Program-made: the position numbers and the translations under genes
In this document: positions 9,504 through 19,913 of the stretch, piece by piece
How positions within the stretch are numbered: the stretch's first letter is position 1
Layout of the letters: each line of letters begins with the position of its first letter
Origin: Arthrobacter sp. AL12
GTDB lineage: Bacteria > Actinomycetota > Actinomycetes > Actinomycetales > Micrococcaceae
Length of the DNA: 64,000 nt
Assembly (NCBI RefSeq): GCF_029960645.1
Contig: NZ_JASBQY010000005.1
Coordinates: 148,452 to 212,451, forward strand
Reading direction: 5' to 3'
The notes under the pieces: model-generated
Seen by the model: only the letters and a program-made list of their open reading frames with translations
The model's database searches: none
What the model was told of the DNA's origin: nothing

Positions 9504-10358
9504 ATGCCGTGGCGGCCCCGGCCCAGCGACCGTTTCTACCGCGTCATCGTCCGCACCGGACTGGCGCTGCGGCGGCTGTTCCGGATCCGGGTCATCGTCA
9601 CCGGACGCGAGCACCTCCCGGCGCAGGAACCCCTCGGCCATGCCCCGCGCGGCTCCTCCCGCCGCGTCGTCCCCGGCCGGGGCGCCGTCGTCGCCATCAC
9701 ACACTTCGGGTACCTCGACTTCGCGTTCGCCGAGCTGCTGCTGTGGTGGCATGCGAGGGCCCAGATGCGCTTCCTGGTCACCCAGGCGGCGGCCGACCAC
9801 TGGTTTGCCGGGCCCGCAGTCAGCGCCGCCGGGCACGTCGCGGTGGGGTACGACTCGGGGTCCCACGCCTATGACGCCGCCGTCGCCCGGCTCCGGGCCG
9901 GCGAGTACATCGCGATCCTGCCCGAGGCCGGCGTGAGCCGCAGCTTCCGGGTGCGGGAATGCAAGACCGGTGCCGTGCGGATGGCCGCCGAGGCCGGGGT
10001 GCCCATCATCCCCGTGTCCGTCTGGGGCGCCCACCGGCTGATGACCCGCCGCCACGGCTTCTCCCCGGCCCGCGCCTGGCGCGCCCCCGTCCGGATCCAT
10101 GTCGGCGAACCGGTGGCCGTTGACCCGGCCCAGGACGCCCGGCAGACCACCGAAGCACTCCGCCGGGCCCTCCAGGCCGGGATCGATGCCTGCATCGCCG
10201 ACTTTCCCCTCACGCCTTCCCCGGGCGCGTGGTGGATGCCGGCCGACCTCGGCGGCGGAGCACCCACCGACGAGGAACGGCAGCGCCTGGATGAGGCCGA
10301 GGGTCCGCGGCGCGCCGGCGGCCGGCGCCGATATGCCCGGTTACCACGGTCGTCCTGA
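9504..10358 (+). CDS. lysophospholipid acyltransferase family protein (PlsC-like)
   Basis: 284 aa starting at the ATG 1 nt after the DUF1295 stop. The acyltransferase motifs are present: H-x4-D in ITHFGYLDFAF, the phosphate-binding LPEAGVSRSF (a variant of the usual EGTRS) with downstream ECKTGAVRMA, and the VPIIPVSVWG block. It likely acylates a lysophospholipid or a related acceptor at the membrane. The ARG/Pro-rich segment HAPRGSSRRVVPGRG just before motif I is an insertion compared with short family members. Third gene of the hydrolase-DUF1295-acyltransferase set. Confidence 0.85.
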   Translation: MPWRPRPSDRFYRVIVRTGLALRRLFRIRVIVTGREHLPAQEPLGHAPRGSSRRVVPGRGAVVAITHFGYLDFAFAELLLWWHARAQMRFLVTQAAADHWFAGPAVSAAGHVAVGYDSGSHAYDAAVARLRAGEYIAILPEAGVSRSFRVRECKTGAVRMAAEAGVPIIPVSVWGAHRLMTRRHGFSPARAWRAPVRIHVGEPVAVDPAQDARQTTEALRRALQAGIDACIADFPLTPSPGAWWMPADLGGGAPTDEERQRLDEAEGPRRAGGRRRYARLPRSS

Positions 10359-10407
10359 CTAAACTCTCCCGGGTACAAAATCGCACTCAATGGAGAGGTA
10401 CCCCTCT

Positions 10408-11850
10408 GTGGCAAACACGGTCCTGACGACCAGCGGAATCGGCGAAGAACGCGGTCTCGCCCGGATAGCCCAACGGATGGCGGCGTGGACCGAGAAATGG
10501 TTCCCGGACGCCTACATCTTCGCCCTGGCCGGCGTCATCATCATCGCGGTGGCCGCCCTGGCCATCGGCGCCTCGCCCCAGTCCATCGCTGATTCCTTCG
10601 GCAACGGGTTCTGGGACCTGACAGCGTTCACCCTGCAGATGGCCATGGTGGTGCTGACCGGCTACGTCGTGGCCACCTCCCCACCCGTGGCCAAACTGAT
10701 CAACCGGCTGGCCCTCATCCCGGCGACCGCCCGCACCGCCGTGAGCTTCGTGGCGCTGATGTCCATGTCGGTGTCCTTCCTCAACTGGGGCCTCAGCCTC
10801 ATCTTCGGCGGCCTGCTGGCCCGCGCCATCGCCCGCCGCAAGGACCTGACCGTGGACTACCGCGCGCTCGGCGCCGCGGCCTTCATGGGCCTCGGCGCGG
10901 TCTGGGCGCTCGGCCTGTCCTCCTCCGCGGCGCAACTGCAGGCCACCGCGGCCTCGCTGCCGCCGGCCCTGCTGAAGATCACCGGCATCCTGGACTTCGG
11001 CACCACCATCTTCACCTGGCAGTCGCTGCTCACGCTGGCCATCCTGATGGCACTGACCACGGTGATCGCGCACTTCTCGGCCCCCGAGGGCGGCTCGATC
11101 CGCACCGCGGAGGACCTCGGCGTCGACCTTGACGACGAACCGAGCGAATCGGAGCCGCGCTCCCGCCCGGGCGAATGGCTCGAATACAGCATGATCCTGC
11201 CCATCCTCGCCGGCATCCTGACGCTCGGCTGGCTGGTCTCGCAGTTCCTGACCAAGCCCTTCCTCACCGTGGTGAGCAGCCTCAACGGCTACCTGCTGGT
11301 CTTCCTCATCCTGGGCCTGGTGCTGCACGGGACCCCGCGGAACTTCCTCCAGGCAGTCACCAAGGCCGTCCCGGCGACGGCCGGCATCCTGGTCCAGTTC
11401 CCGCTCTACGCCGCGATGGCCGCGATCCTGACCAAGGCCACCGGCCACGGCGGGATGACCATCTCCACGCATCTGGCCGAATTCTTCACGGAAATCGGCA
11501 GCGGCGGTGGCTTCGCCGTCGTCATTGCGCTGTACACGGCCCTGCTGGGCCTGCTGGTCCCCTCCGGCGGCGGCAAGTGGCTCGTGGAGGCACCCTATGT
11601 GATGCAGTCCGCCACCGATGTGCAGATGAACCTCGGCTGGACCGTACAGATCTACAACATTGCCGAGGCCCTGCCGAACCTGATCAACCCCTTCTTTATG
11701 CTGCCGCTGCTGGCGGTGCTGCGGCTGCGGGCCCGCGACCTGGTCGGCTTCACGTTCCTGCAGTTCGTCTTCCACCTGCCGGTGGTGCTGCTGCTCGTCT
11801 GGCTGCTGGGGATGACGTTCGACTTCGTTCCCCCGGTGATGCCCAAGTAG
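10408..11850 (+). CDS. short-chain fatty acid transporter, AtoE family
   Basis: 480-aa protein with about twelve membrane spans. Characteristic stretches include TEKWFPDAYIFALAGVIIIAV, NRLALIPATARTAVSFVALMSM, WGLSLIFGGLLARAIAR and LLVPSGGGKW, which place it in the AtoE/short-chain fatty acid transporter family (Pfam PF02667). It would move short carboxylates such as acetoacetate or butyrate. I choose GTG 10408, 9 nt after GGAGAGG; the ATG at 10390 contains this ribosome site and is unlikely. A large hairpin follows the gene. Confidence 0.9.
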   Translation: MANTVLTTSGIGEERGLARIAQRMAAWTEKWFPDAYIFALAGVIIIAVAALAIGASPQSIADSFGNGFWDLTAFTLQMAMVVLTGYVVATSPPVAKLINRLALIPATARTAVSFVALMSMSVSFLNWGLSLIFGGLLARAIARRKDLTVDYRALGAAAFMGLGAVWALGLSSSAAQLQATAASLPPALLKITGILDFGTTIFTWQSLLTLAILMALTTVIAHFSAPEGGSIRTAEDLGVDLDDEPSESEPRSRPGEWLEYSMILPILAGILTLGWLVSQFLTKPFLTVVSSLNGYLLVFLILGLVLHGTPRNFLQAVTKAVPATAGILVQFPLYAAMAAILTKATGHGGMTISTHLAEFFTEIGSGGGFAVVIALYTALLGLLVPSGGGKWLVEAPYVMQSATDVQMNLGWTVQIYNIAEALPNLINPFFMLPLLAVLRLRARDLVGFTFLQFVFHLPVVLLLVWLLGMTFDFVPPVMPK

Positions 11851-11882
11851 CCGGCGAGGTTTTGCTAACTGCGCCGAACGCA

Positions 11883-11942
11883 AACTGACCCGCAGCTGTG
11901 GCCGCTTTAACGCTTCATAACGGCCACAGCTGCGGGTCAGTT
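11883..11942. terminator. 22-bp perfect inverted repeat, bidirectional terminator-like
   Basis: Arms of 22 nt (11883-11904 and 11921-11942, left arm starting AACTGACCCGCAGCTG) are perfectly complementary around a 16-nt loop. It lies between the convergent ends of the AtoE-type transporter and the GNAT gene, so it can serve both. No U-tract. One of several large intergenic hairpins in this window. Confidence 0.65.
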
Positions 11943-11955
11943 GGGTTAAGGGTGC

Positions 11956-13005
11956 CTACGCCGGGTCGGAGAGGACCAGGGTCTCGGCGCCCTGGACGCG
12001 GGCTTTGCCGCTTTCCAGCAGCGGCTCGACGACGGCGCGCAGCGCCTCCATCGAGTCGTCCAGTTCCAGCAGCACCGGGTGCTGGAACGCAATCAGCGCC
12101 AGCAGATCCCGGACGGCGGCCTGCGCCTCCTCCGCGGAGAGTTTCGGCTCGTGGCCCAGGAACACATCGGTGGGCTGGCCTGCCGGGGCAGCGCCCTGCC
12201 CTGCTGCCTTGTCCCCTGCTGATCTGTCCCCTGCCGTCTTGTCCCCTGAAGGGTCTTCCGCGGGGGCCAGTTCGGCGTAGCTGATGGCAAACGCCTCAAG
12301 CCGGCCCTTCCTGCTGGCCGGCACGCCCTGGCCGAAGGCGCTGGCCTTCGGCGCCCGCAGCACAATGGCACCGTGGGCCCCGCTGAGCTCGTCGAGGAAC
12401 AGCCGCTGGACCGTGCCGATGCTCAACTCCCCGGGGCTGTCCCAGCCGTGCACGGAGGTGTAGTACCGGCCCACGACGTCGCTGAGTTCCACCGACCCGG
12501 TGGCCAGGTCCTCGACCTGCTCGGAGGCGGCAGCCTCGGAACCGTCACCGAAAACCGGCAGGCGGAGGGCGCCGGGTTCGACGACGACGAGCCTGGAGCG
12601 CTGGATCGGGGCCAGCCCCGCCGCCTCGGCGAAGGTTGCGCCGGGCGTTCCCGGTTCCACCTTGGTCCGGAGCCGGGAAACGCCCGACGGCGACTGCGCC
12701 GCCTCGTGCCGGAGCATGGTCAGCAGCGTGGAGCCGACACCGGTGCGGCGGTGCTGCCGGTCGACCTCGATGTAGGCCCAGAGCCGTTCCGGATGCAGTG
12801 ATGCCTCGTGGACGACGCCGGCCGCGACCGGGATGGCCACGCCGTCGACGACGTCCTCGGCCACGATGCAGCGGCGCCACGGCTTGTTCCCCGACGGGGC
12901 CAGGGTGCCGCGGAACTGCCGGGCCTGCTCGGTTTCGGGCCCGCCCCAGATTTCCAGCAGGGCCAGGTCATCGCCGTCGCGCCATTGACGGTATGCGATC
13001 GCCAC
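11956..13005 (-). CDS. GNAT family N-acetyltransferase
   Basis: 349 aa with a GNAT acetyl-CoA-binding core near residues 70-110: the strand RLWAYIEVDRQHRRTGVGSTLLTML contains the R/Q-x-x-G-x-G/A-like motif. The C-terminal half is a second, weakly GNAT-like domain interrupted by a hydrophilic repeat (SGDKTAGDRSAGDKAAG), encoded by about three 15-bp DNA units near 12208-12255. The GTG start lies 2 nt after the glyS stop, so the two are co-transcribed. Acceptor unknown. Confidence 0.75.
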   Translation of the reverse strand: MAIAYRQWRDGDDLALLEIWGGPETEQARQFRGTLAPSGNKPWRRCIVAEDVVDGVAIPVAAGVVHEASLHPERLWAYIEVDRQHRRTGVGSTLLTMLRHEAAQSPSGVSRLRTKVEPGTPGATFAEAAGLAPIQRSRLVVVEPGALRLPVFGDGSEAAASEQVEDLATGSVELSDVVGRYYTSVHGWDSPGELSIGTVQRLFLDELSGAHGAIVLRAPKASAFGQGVPASRKGRLEAFAISYAELAPAEDPSGDKTAGDRSAGDKAAGQGAAPAGQPTDVFLGHEPKLSAEEAQAAVRDLLALIAFQHPVLLELDDSMEALRAVVEPLLESGKARVQGAETLVLSDPA

Positions 13006-13007
13006 GG

Positions 13008-14393
13008 TCAGGCGCCGATCAGCCGTGCGGCCAGATAGCCCTCCACCTTGTCCAGGGACACGCGGTCCTGGCTCATGGTGTCGCGTTCGCGGATCGTGAC
13101 GGCCTGGTCGTCCAGGGTCTCGAAGTCCACGGTGATGCAGAACGGGGTGCCGATCTCGTCCTGGCGGCGGTAGCGGCGGCCGATGGCGCCGGCGTCGTCG
13201 AACTCAATGTTCCAGCTCTTGCGCAGCTGGGCGGCGAGGTCCTTGGCCTTCGGGGACAGGTCCTCATTGCGGCTTAGCGGCAGCACGGCTGCCTTGACCG
13301 GGGCCAGGCGCGGATCGAGCTTGAGCACCGTGCGGATGTCGACGCCGCCCTTGGCGTTGGGCGCCTCATCCTCGGTGTAGGCGTCGATCATGAACGCCAT
13401 GAAGGAGCGGGTGAGGCCGGCCGCCGGCTCAATCACATAGGGGATGTAGCGCTCGTTGGTGACCTGGTTGAAGTAGCTCAGGTCCTGGCCGGAGGCCTTG
13501 GAGTGCGTGGACAGGTCGAAGTCCGTGCGGTTGGCGACGCCCTCGAGCTCGCCCCACTCGGAGCCGTGGAACCCGAAACGGTATTCGATGTCCGTGGTGC
13601 CCTTGGAGTAGTGGCTGAGCTTTTCCAGCGGGTGTTCGAAGAAGCGCAGGTTTTCTTCCCGGATGCCGAGGCCGGTGTACCAGGACATCCGCTCCTTCAT
13701 CCAGTACTGGTGCCACTGCTCGTCGGTGCCGGGTTCGACGAAGAACTCCATTTCCATCTGCTCGAACTCACGGGTGCGGAAGATGAAGTTGCCCGGGGTG
13801 ATCTCGTTGCGGAAGGACTTGCCGATCTGGCCGATCCCGAACGGGGGCTTCTTGCGCGAGGTGGTGAGCACGTTGGAAAAGTTGACGAAGATGCCCTGGG
13901 CCGTTTCGGGGCGCAGGTAGTGCAGGCCCTCTTCGCTGGCTACCGGGCCGAGGTAGGTTTTGAGCAGGCCGGAGAATTCCTGGGGTTCGGTCCATTCGCC
14001 GCGGGTGCCGCAGTTGGCGCAGGCGATGTCCTTGAGGCCGTTCTCGGCGGGACGGCCTTTCTTCTCCTCGAACTCTTCCTCGAGGTGGTCGGCGCGGTAG
14101 CGCTTGTGGCAGGAGAGGCACTCGACCAGCGGGTCGGAGAACACGTCGACGTGGCCGGACGCTTCCCAGACCTGGCGCGGCAGGATGACGGAGGAATCCA
14201 GGCCGACGACGTCTTCGCGGCCGCGGACCACGGACTGCCACCACTGGCGCTTGATGTTTTCCTTCAGCTCAGCGCCGAGGGGCCCGTAGTCCCAGGCAGA
14301 ACGAGAGCCACCATAGATTTCACCGGCCTGGAATACGAACCCCCGGCGCTTGGCGAGGGAAATGATCTGGTCGAGGACGGATTTTGCTGCCAT
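13008..14393 (-). CDS. glyS: glycyl-tRNA synthetase, class II single-chain type
   Basis: 461 aa, the homodimeric alpha2 type of actinobacteria. Visible landmarks: N-terminal [18 protein letters not shown] and [12 protein letters not shown], the zinc-type cysteines CLSCHKRY and CANCGTRGE, class II motif 2 ([25 protein letters not shown]), and the C-terminal anticodon-binding domain with [25 protein letters not shown]. Charges tRNA-Gly in the cytosol. The 183 bp upstream, shared with the end of the YdcZ-type gene, holds no recognisable leader RNA. Confidence 0.97.
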   Translation of the reverse strand: MAAKSVLDQIISLAKRRGFVFQAGEIYGGSRSAWDYGPLGAELKENIKRQWWQSVVRGREDVVGLDSSVILPRQVWEASGHVDVFSDPLVECLSCHKRYRADHLEEEFEEKKGRPAENGLKDIACANCGTRGEWTEPQEFSGLLKTYLGPVASEEGLHYLRPETAQGIFVNFSNVLTTSRKKPPFGIGQIGKSFRNEITPGNFIFRTREFEQMEMEFFVEPGTDEQWHQYWMKERMSWYTGLGIREENLRFFEHPLEKLSHYSKGTTDIEYRFGFHGSEWGELEGVANRTDFDLSTHSKASGQDLSYFNQVTNERYIPYVIEPAAGLTRSFMAFMIDAYTEDEAPNAKGGVDIRTVLKLDPRLAPVKAAVLPLSRNEDLSPKAKDLAAQLRKSWNIEFDDAGAIGRRYRRQDEIGTPFCITVDFETLDDQAVTIRERDTMSQDRVSLDKVEGYLAARLIGA

Positions 14394-14577
14394 GGGAACT
14401 CCACTTTCTACAGGGCCGCTGGGTGCGGTCCGCGGTTTCAGCCCCGGGACCCCGGCTGGTTGCCGGACGGGGCACTACAAAACGCAAATTTTAGGCACGA
14501 ACCCTGCTCACCGCACCAAGCCCACATCCCGGACGGGGTGCTGGCTGATGGCGGTGCAGGAAGCTGCGCCTCCTAGC

Positions 14578-15570
14578 CTACCGGCCTGTCGGCTCCCGGC
14601 GCCGCCGGCCCAGGGCACCCTTGGGCCAAGGCAGACTGGCGAGCACAATTGCGGCGAGGGTCAGGAGGGTCCCGAGCACGGTGGGCAGCGCCACCACGGT
14701 GCCGGGCGCCGGGAACGCCAGGTCCAGTCCCAGCGAGCCCAGCAGCTGGCCCGCGATCATGCCGAGTCCGGTCACCAGCACTCCCAGGCTGCGGACCAGC
14801 AGGGCCCCGACGCCGATAAAGACACAGCCCATGGGCCCGCCCAGGTAGTACCACCACTCCCCCGGCAGCGGGTTGCCCGGACCCGCGACGGCGGTCTTGA
14901 CCAGCCAGGCGGCCCAGAGCATGACCGCGCCGGCGACGAAGTTCATCAGGGTCGCGGCGATGGGCGTGCCGTAATGCACGGCGGCGGTGCCGTTCATGGC
15001 CTGCTGGAAGCTCATCAGGAAGCCGGCAAGCACGGGAAGCAGCACCGGAACGACCAGCTCCGCCGCCCCCGGCCCGGCGCCGGAGAAGCGCGGCGATACG
15101 GCCCAGGCGACGGCGGCGACGGTCAGGATGCTGCCGATCACCCGGATGCCGGTGATGGATCTCTTGCCAGCCGGGCCGATCCCCATCCGGTCCACGAGCA
15201 GCCCGCTGAGGGTCTGCCCGGTCACGGAGGCGACAGTGAACAGGGCAACGCCCAGCAGACCCACCGTGAAGGACTGCGCGAAGACGAAGAACCCGCCGAT
15301 GCAGCCGGCCAGAACGTAGTACGGCGGGAATTTCCGTTCCCGGACCGCCGGCAGGATCGCCCGAAGCCCGGCCCGGCCCCGTGGCAGCGCCAGTGACACG
15401 GCGAACATCAGCACCAGCCCGGTGGTGAAGCTCACCACTGCGGCGGCGATTCCGTCCGCGAGCGCCACGCCGAGCGCGCCGTTGATCCGGCCCTGCACCG
15501 GCATGAGCAGCCCCGCTGCCACCGCGAGGGGCAACCCGGCGAGGAACGGAAGCCGCGGCTCGTGCGTCAT
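14578..15570 (-). CDS. YdcZ/DUF606-type DMT-superfamily transporter
   Basis: 330-aa membrane protein of about ten spans that looks like two homologous halves, each starting with a glycine-rich span and a short polar turn (LLMPVQGRINGALG in half one, LMSFQQAMNGTAAVHYG in half two). The repeated [Q]-x-x-x-N-G motif is typical of the DUF606/YdcZ family in the drug/metabolite transporter superfamily. Substrate unknown. I use ATG 15570; a GTG at 15579 is an alternative. It diverges from the S4 gene with only 33 bp between. Confidence 0.8.
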   Translation of the reverse strand: MTHEPRLPFLAGLPLAVAAGLLMPVQGRINGALGVALADGIAAAVVSFTTGLVLMFAVSLALPRGRAGLRAILPAVRERKFPPYYVLAGCIGGFFVFAQSFTVGLLGVALFTVASVTGQTLSGLLVDRMGIGPAGKRSITGIRVIGSILTVAAVAWAVSPRFSGAGPGAAELVVPVLLPVLAGFLMSFQQAMNGTAAVHYGTPIAATLMNFVAGAVMLWAAWLVKTAVAGPGNPLPGEWWYYLGGPMGCVFIGVGALLVRSLGVLVTGLGMIAGQLLGSLGLDLAFPAPGTVVALPTVLGTLLTLAAIVLASLPWPKGALGRRRREPTGR

Positions 15571-15603
15571 TGTTGCCACTTTCTGTCAGGCATCATTACT
15601 TGT

Positions 15604-15840
15604 ATGAGCAACCCGGAAATTGAAGAGATCCCCATCCGCGACGACATGATCCGGCTGGGCCAGCTCCTTAAGCTGGCCAGCCTGGTCGAAGACGGGGTGG
15701 AGGCCGCGGAACTGATCAAGAGCGGGCTCGTGAAGGTCAACGGTGAGATCGACGAGCGCCGCGGCCGCCAGCTCCACCACGGCGACACCGTCACGGTGAA
15801 CAACCGGACCGTGCGGATCAGCACGCCCGCCGGGGCCTGA
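15604..15840 (+). CDS. small S4-domain RNA-binding protein
   Basis: 78 aa made almost wholly of one S4 fold: IRLGQLLKLASLVEDGVEAAELIKSGLVKVNGEIDERRGRQ, then GDTVTVNNRTVRI. Such proteins (YbcJ/YaaA and RqcP-like groups) bind structured RNA, often on the ribosome. The sequence alone does not say which subgroup. The start is the ATG at 15604; an upstream in-frame start would run into the divergent gene. Confidence 0.88.
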   Translation: MSNPEIEEIPIRDDMIRLGQLLKLASLVEDGVEAAELIKSGLVKVNGEIDERRGRQLHHGDTVTVNNRTVRISTPAGA

Positions 15841-15855
15841 CCCCGCCGTCGGACA

Positions 15856-15890
15856 CCGGGCGGTTGGCCGACAGACGGCCGGCCGCCCGG
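15856..15890. terminator. bidirectional terminator-like hairpin
   Basis: 14-nt arms (CCGGGCGGTTGGCC and GGCCGGCCGCCCGG) pair with two central G-U wobbles around a 7-nt loop. It lies between the convergent S4 and carboxylesterase genes. Confidence 0.55.
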
Positions 15891-15900
15891 CGTCGTACGG

Positions 15901-16551
15901 CTACTTGGTCAGCACCCCGTGGGTGAGGAACTCGGAGACGTGACCGATTTCCTGCTGGTTAATGCCGTGCCACATCCCGGTGTACAGCACCTTGGTGAGC
16001 TTCACGTGCTTGCGTACCCAGCCCATGGTGAACTCGATCTTGTCCGGCGTGATCACCGGATCCTGCTGGTCGCGGCCCCAGAACATCGGCACCGTCCCGT
16101 CCAGTTCGGCGTCGTGGAAGCTGGGGTCGCTTCCGGCGTCGACGACAAAACCTGACAGCCCGACGACGGCGGCATAGTCCGCGGGCCGCCGCCGCAGCAA
16201 GGTGGTGGCCAGCGCCATGCCCATCGAGAAGCCCAGCAGCGTCACGGAGGTGTGGTGCGGCCGGACCGAATCCAGCCAGTCCTCCACGTACGAGGCGGAC
16301 TCCTTGACCGCGTCCAGGGAATACTCGATCGATGCGGTCAGCGGAAACCAGGTGAATCCGGCGCCGGATACCATCGGGGCGCGCACCGAGGCCACCGCAA
16401 ATTCCTGCGGGAGCATGTCCGCCAGGCCCAGGAGATCCTCTTCGTTGGCCCCGTAGCCGTGCAGCAGGAGCAGGAGCGGCTTTCCGGCACGCTCCTCCTC
16501 GGGCTTGGACCATAGGACAACGGGGGCGGGGAAGGCAGCGGCTTGAGTCAT
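15901..16551 (-). CDS. phospholipase/carboxylesterase family hydrolase
   Basis: 216-aa alpha/beta hydrolase of the YpfH/carboxylesterase (PF02230) type: LLLLHGYGANEEDLLGLA near the N-terminus, nucleophile in LLGFSMGMALA, acid region around DQQDPVI, and the His in YTGMWHGI. ATG 16551 is preceded by AATGGAG, a good ribosome site. Likely a cytosolic short-chain esterase. It diverges from the SGNH hydrolase gene. Confidence 0.88.
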   Translation of the reverse strand: MTQAAAFPAPVVLWSKPEEERAGKPLLLLLHGYGANEEDLLGLADMLPQEFAVASVRAPMVSGAGFTWFPLTASIEYSLDAVKESASYVEDWLDSVRPHHTSVTLLGFSMGMALATTLLRRRPADYAAVVGLSGFVVDAGSDPSFHDAELDGTVPMFWGRDQQDPVITPDKIEFTMGWVRKHVKLTKVLYTGMWHGINQQEIGHVSEFLTHGVLTK

Positions 16552-16627
16552 GGCTCCATTCTTGCAGTTACCCGCAGGTAACAACCTACGGTGGCGTAGC
16601 TTTGCAGGAACAGTGCACGATAAGAAG

Positions 16628-17497
16628 GTGAGCGAAACCGAAGCCATGGAGAACTCTCCAGAGAACGCCTTGACCCACCCCTGGACCCGCTATGTGGCCA
16701 TGGGAGACTCCTTCACGGAAGGCATCGGCGATCCCGAACCGGCGAATCCGGGGGGTTACCGCGGCTGGGCGGACCGGGTGGCCGAGGAGCTCAGCCGCGG
16801 GCATGAGGGCTTTGCCTATGCCAACCTCGCCGTCCGGGGCCGGCTCCTGCAGCAGATCGTGGACCAGCAGCTGGCCCACTGCCTGTCCCTGCGGCCTGAC
16901 CTGGTGACGCTGTCCGCCGGCGGGAACGACCTGATCCGCCCCGGCGGTGATCCGGACGCCCTGGCCGAGAAGCTGGACTCGGTGGTGCAGATCCTCAGCC
17001 TGGCCGGCGCCACGGTGGTCCTGTTCAACGGCCCCGACACCGGTTCCTCCGTGCTGGGCCGGGTGCGCAGCAAAGTCGCCATCTACAACGAGAACCTCCG
17101 CACCATCGCGGCCCGCCATGACGCCGTCATCGCGGACATGTGGTCCCTGCGGCAGCTGAACGATCCGCAAATGTGGGATGCGGACCGGCTGCACTTTTCG
17201 CCGCTGGGTCATCACACCATCGCGGCCATGGTCCTGGATTCCCTCAACGTCGAACACACCCTGGAGCCGCTCTCCCCCAAGCCGCTGCCGCAGCGCAGCT
17301 GGCGGCAGGCACGCTCCGGAGATCTGGTCTGGGCGCGCGAATACTTTGTGCCCTGGGTGGTCCGCCGGCTCCGGCACCGTTCCTCCGGCGACGGCGTCAC
17401 GGCCAAGCGGCCGCTCCCGGGCCCGGTCTTCGGCCCCGGAATGCCGCTCGGTTCGGGCGAGGGGCGGCCCGGCGCCGAAGAGCCCGCGCGCTACTGA
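16628..17497 (+). CDS. SGNH/GDSL hydrolase
   Basis: About 289 aa with the four SGNH blocks: block I VAMGDSFTEG (nucleophile Ser), block II Gly in NLAVRGRLL, block III SAGGNDL, and block V DRLHFSPLGH (Asp-x-x-His dyad). No signal peptide is visible, so it should act in the cytosol on an ester substrate. The C-terminal 60 residues are basic and Pro/Gly-rich. The start is uncertain: GTG 16628 is used; ATG 16646 (MENSPENAL) is equally compatible and neither has a well-spaced ribosome site. Confidence 0.87.
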   Translation: MSETEAMENSPENALTHPWTRYVAMGDSFTEGIGDPEPANPGGYRGWADRVAEELSRGHEGFAYANLAVRGRLLQQIVDQQLAHCLSLRPDLVTLSAGGNDLIRPGGDPDALAEKLDSVVQILSLAGATVVLFNGPDTGSSVLGRVRSKVAIYNENLRTIAARHDAVIADMWSLRQLNDPQMWDADRLHFSPLGHHTIAAMVLDSLNVEHTLEPLSPKPLPQRSWRQARSGDLVWAREYFVPWVVRRLRHRSSGDGVTAKRPLPGPVFGPGMPLGSGEGRPGAEEPARY

Positions 17498-17520
17498 CCG
17501 GGGTCCTGCCGGGCACGTGG

Positions 17521-17547
17521 GTGCCCGGGTGCCGGGGGCCCGGGCAC
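17521..17547 (+). terminator. terminator-like hairpin after the SGNH hydrolase gene
   Basis: A perfect 9-bp stem (GTGCCCGGG / CCCGGGCAC) with a 9-nt loop begins 23 nt after the stop codon. No U-tract. Confidence 0.5.
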
Positions 17548-17603
17548 TACAGTCCAAGTGCGGGCGTTAAGCTGGGGGAACACTTCCTGAGAGGCCCGGT
17601 ACC

Positions 17604-18227
17604 GTGAACAATCTGTTCTTTTGGATCATCGTTTTGTCATTCCTGATCCCGATCGCGATGCGCTATTACAAGAAGTCTGTGCGCGGCCGGAACCAGAACC
17701 AGGGTACGCCCGGCGGCCCGGACCAGTTCGGGCAGTTCCCCGGCGACGCTCCCGGCCCGTATCCGGGGCAGCAGAACAAGCAGCCTCGGGACGGTTTTAC
17801 CCAGCGGGACTATTACGGCGCCTTCGGCCAGCTCGGCGCTCCCCAGCAGCCCGCACCGCCTGCCAACCAGCCGTACCCCGGCCAGCAGTACCCGGGCCAG
17901 CCTTACCCCGGCCAGCAGGGCTACCAGTCCCCCGTCCCCTACGAGGACAGCCCGGGGTACCCCGGCAACCAGGCCCGGCCCTTCCCGCAGCAGGACGCGC
18001 AGCAGTTCAACGCCCCCCGGCCCAATGCTCCCCAGTCGAACACCCCCCAGTCCAACACCTGGCAGCCCGGCAGCCAGCAGCCGTCGGGCCCCGCGGTGCC
18101 CCCGCCGCCGTCGGCCCCGCAGGGCTTCCGGGCCCGCAAGCTCGCGGAACTGGACCAGCGGTACAGCGAAGGCGAGCTATCCATGGAGGACTACATGGCC
18201 CAGCGCACGGAGATCATGAAGGGCTGA
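17604..18227 (+). CDS. membrane-anchored Pro/Gln-rich protein with C-terminal SHOCT-like motif
   Basis: 207 aa. One N-terminal membrane span (NLFFWIIVLSFLIPIAMRYY) leads into a low-complexity cytoplasmic region with repeats related to PYPGQQ and NTPQSN, and ends in a short helical unit ARKLAELDQRYSEGELSMEDYMAQRTEIMKG. This matches the SHOCT motif, a short C-terminal helix pair found on many bacterial membrane proteins and linked to oligomerisation. Specific function unknown. GTG start. A large hairpin follows. Confidence 0.75.
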   Translation: MNNLFFWIIVLSFLIPIAMRYYKKSVRGRNQNQGTPGGPDQFGQFPGDAPGPYPGQQNKQPRDGFTQRDYYGAFGQLGAPQQPAPPANQPYPGQQYPGQPYPGQQGYQSPVPYEDSPGYPGNQARPFPQQDAQQFNAPRPNAPQSNTPQSNTWQPGSQQPSGPAVPPPPSAPQGFRARKLAELDQRYSEGELSMEDYMAQRTEIMKG

Positions 18228-18240
18228 CCCTACTACACAG

Positions 18241-18303
18241 CAACGCGGGGTCAGTCCGCGCCCAAGATCCGGTACCGGATGGGCGCGGAGTGACCCCGCG
18301 TTG
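18241..18303. terminator. 24-bp inverted repeat (CAACGCGGGGTCA family)
   Basis: Arms 18241-18264 and 18280-18303 pair over 24 bp with one mismatch, and the 15-nt centre is itself palindromic around CCGGTACCGG. It lies between the convergent SHOCT-type gene and mmsA. Its 13-nt outer arm (CAACGCGGGGTCA) is identical to that of the hairpin at 46531-46593. Confidence 0.65.
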
Positions 18304-18370
18304 TTCGTTTGTTTAAGGCGGACCGGCTCAGCTAGGACCGGGGTGGGTTCCGGGCGGCTGGCCGCTTGGC

Positions 18371-19855
<1,485 letters not shown>

Positions 19856-19913
19856 GGGGGGTCTCTTTCCTGTGGTGCAGGTTCAGGGGCGCAGCCGGCT
19901 GCGGGGCAGGTGG

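Noticed and set aside
14394..14577. Leader RNA (T-box or glycine riboswitch) before glyS
   Set aside because: No T-box sequence, no specifier hairpin and no paired glycine aptamer could be found in the 183 bp.
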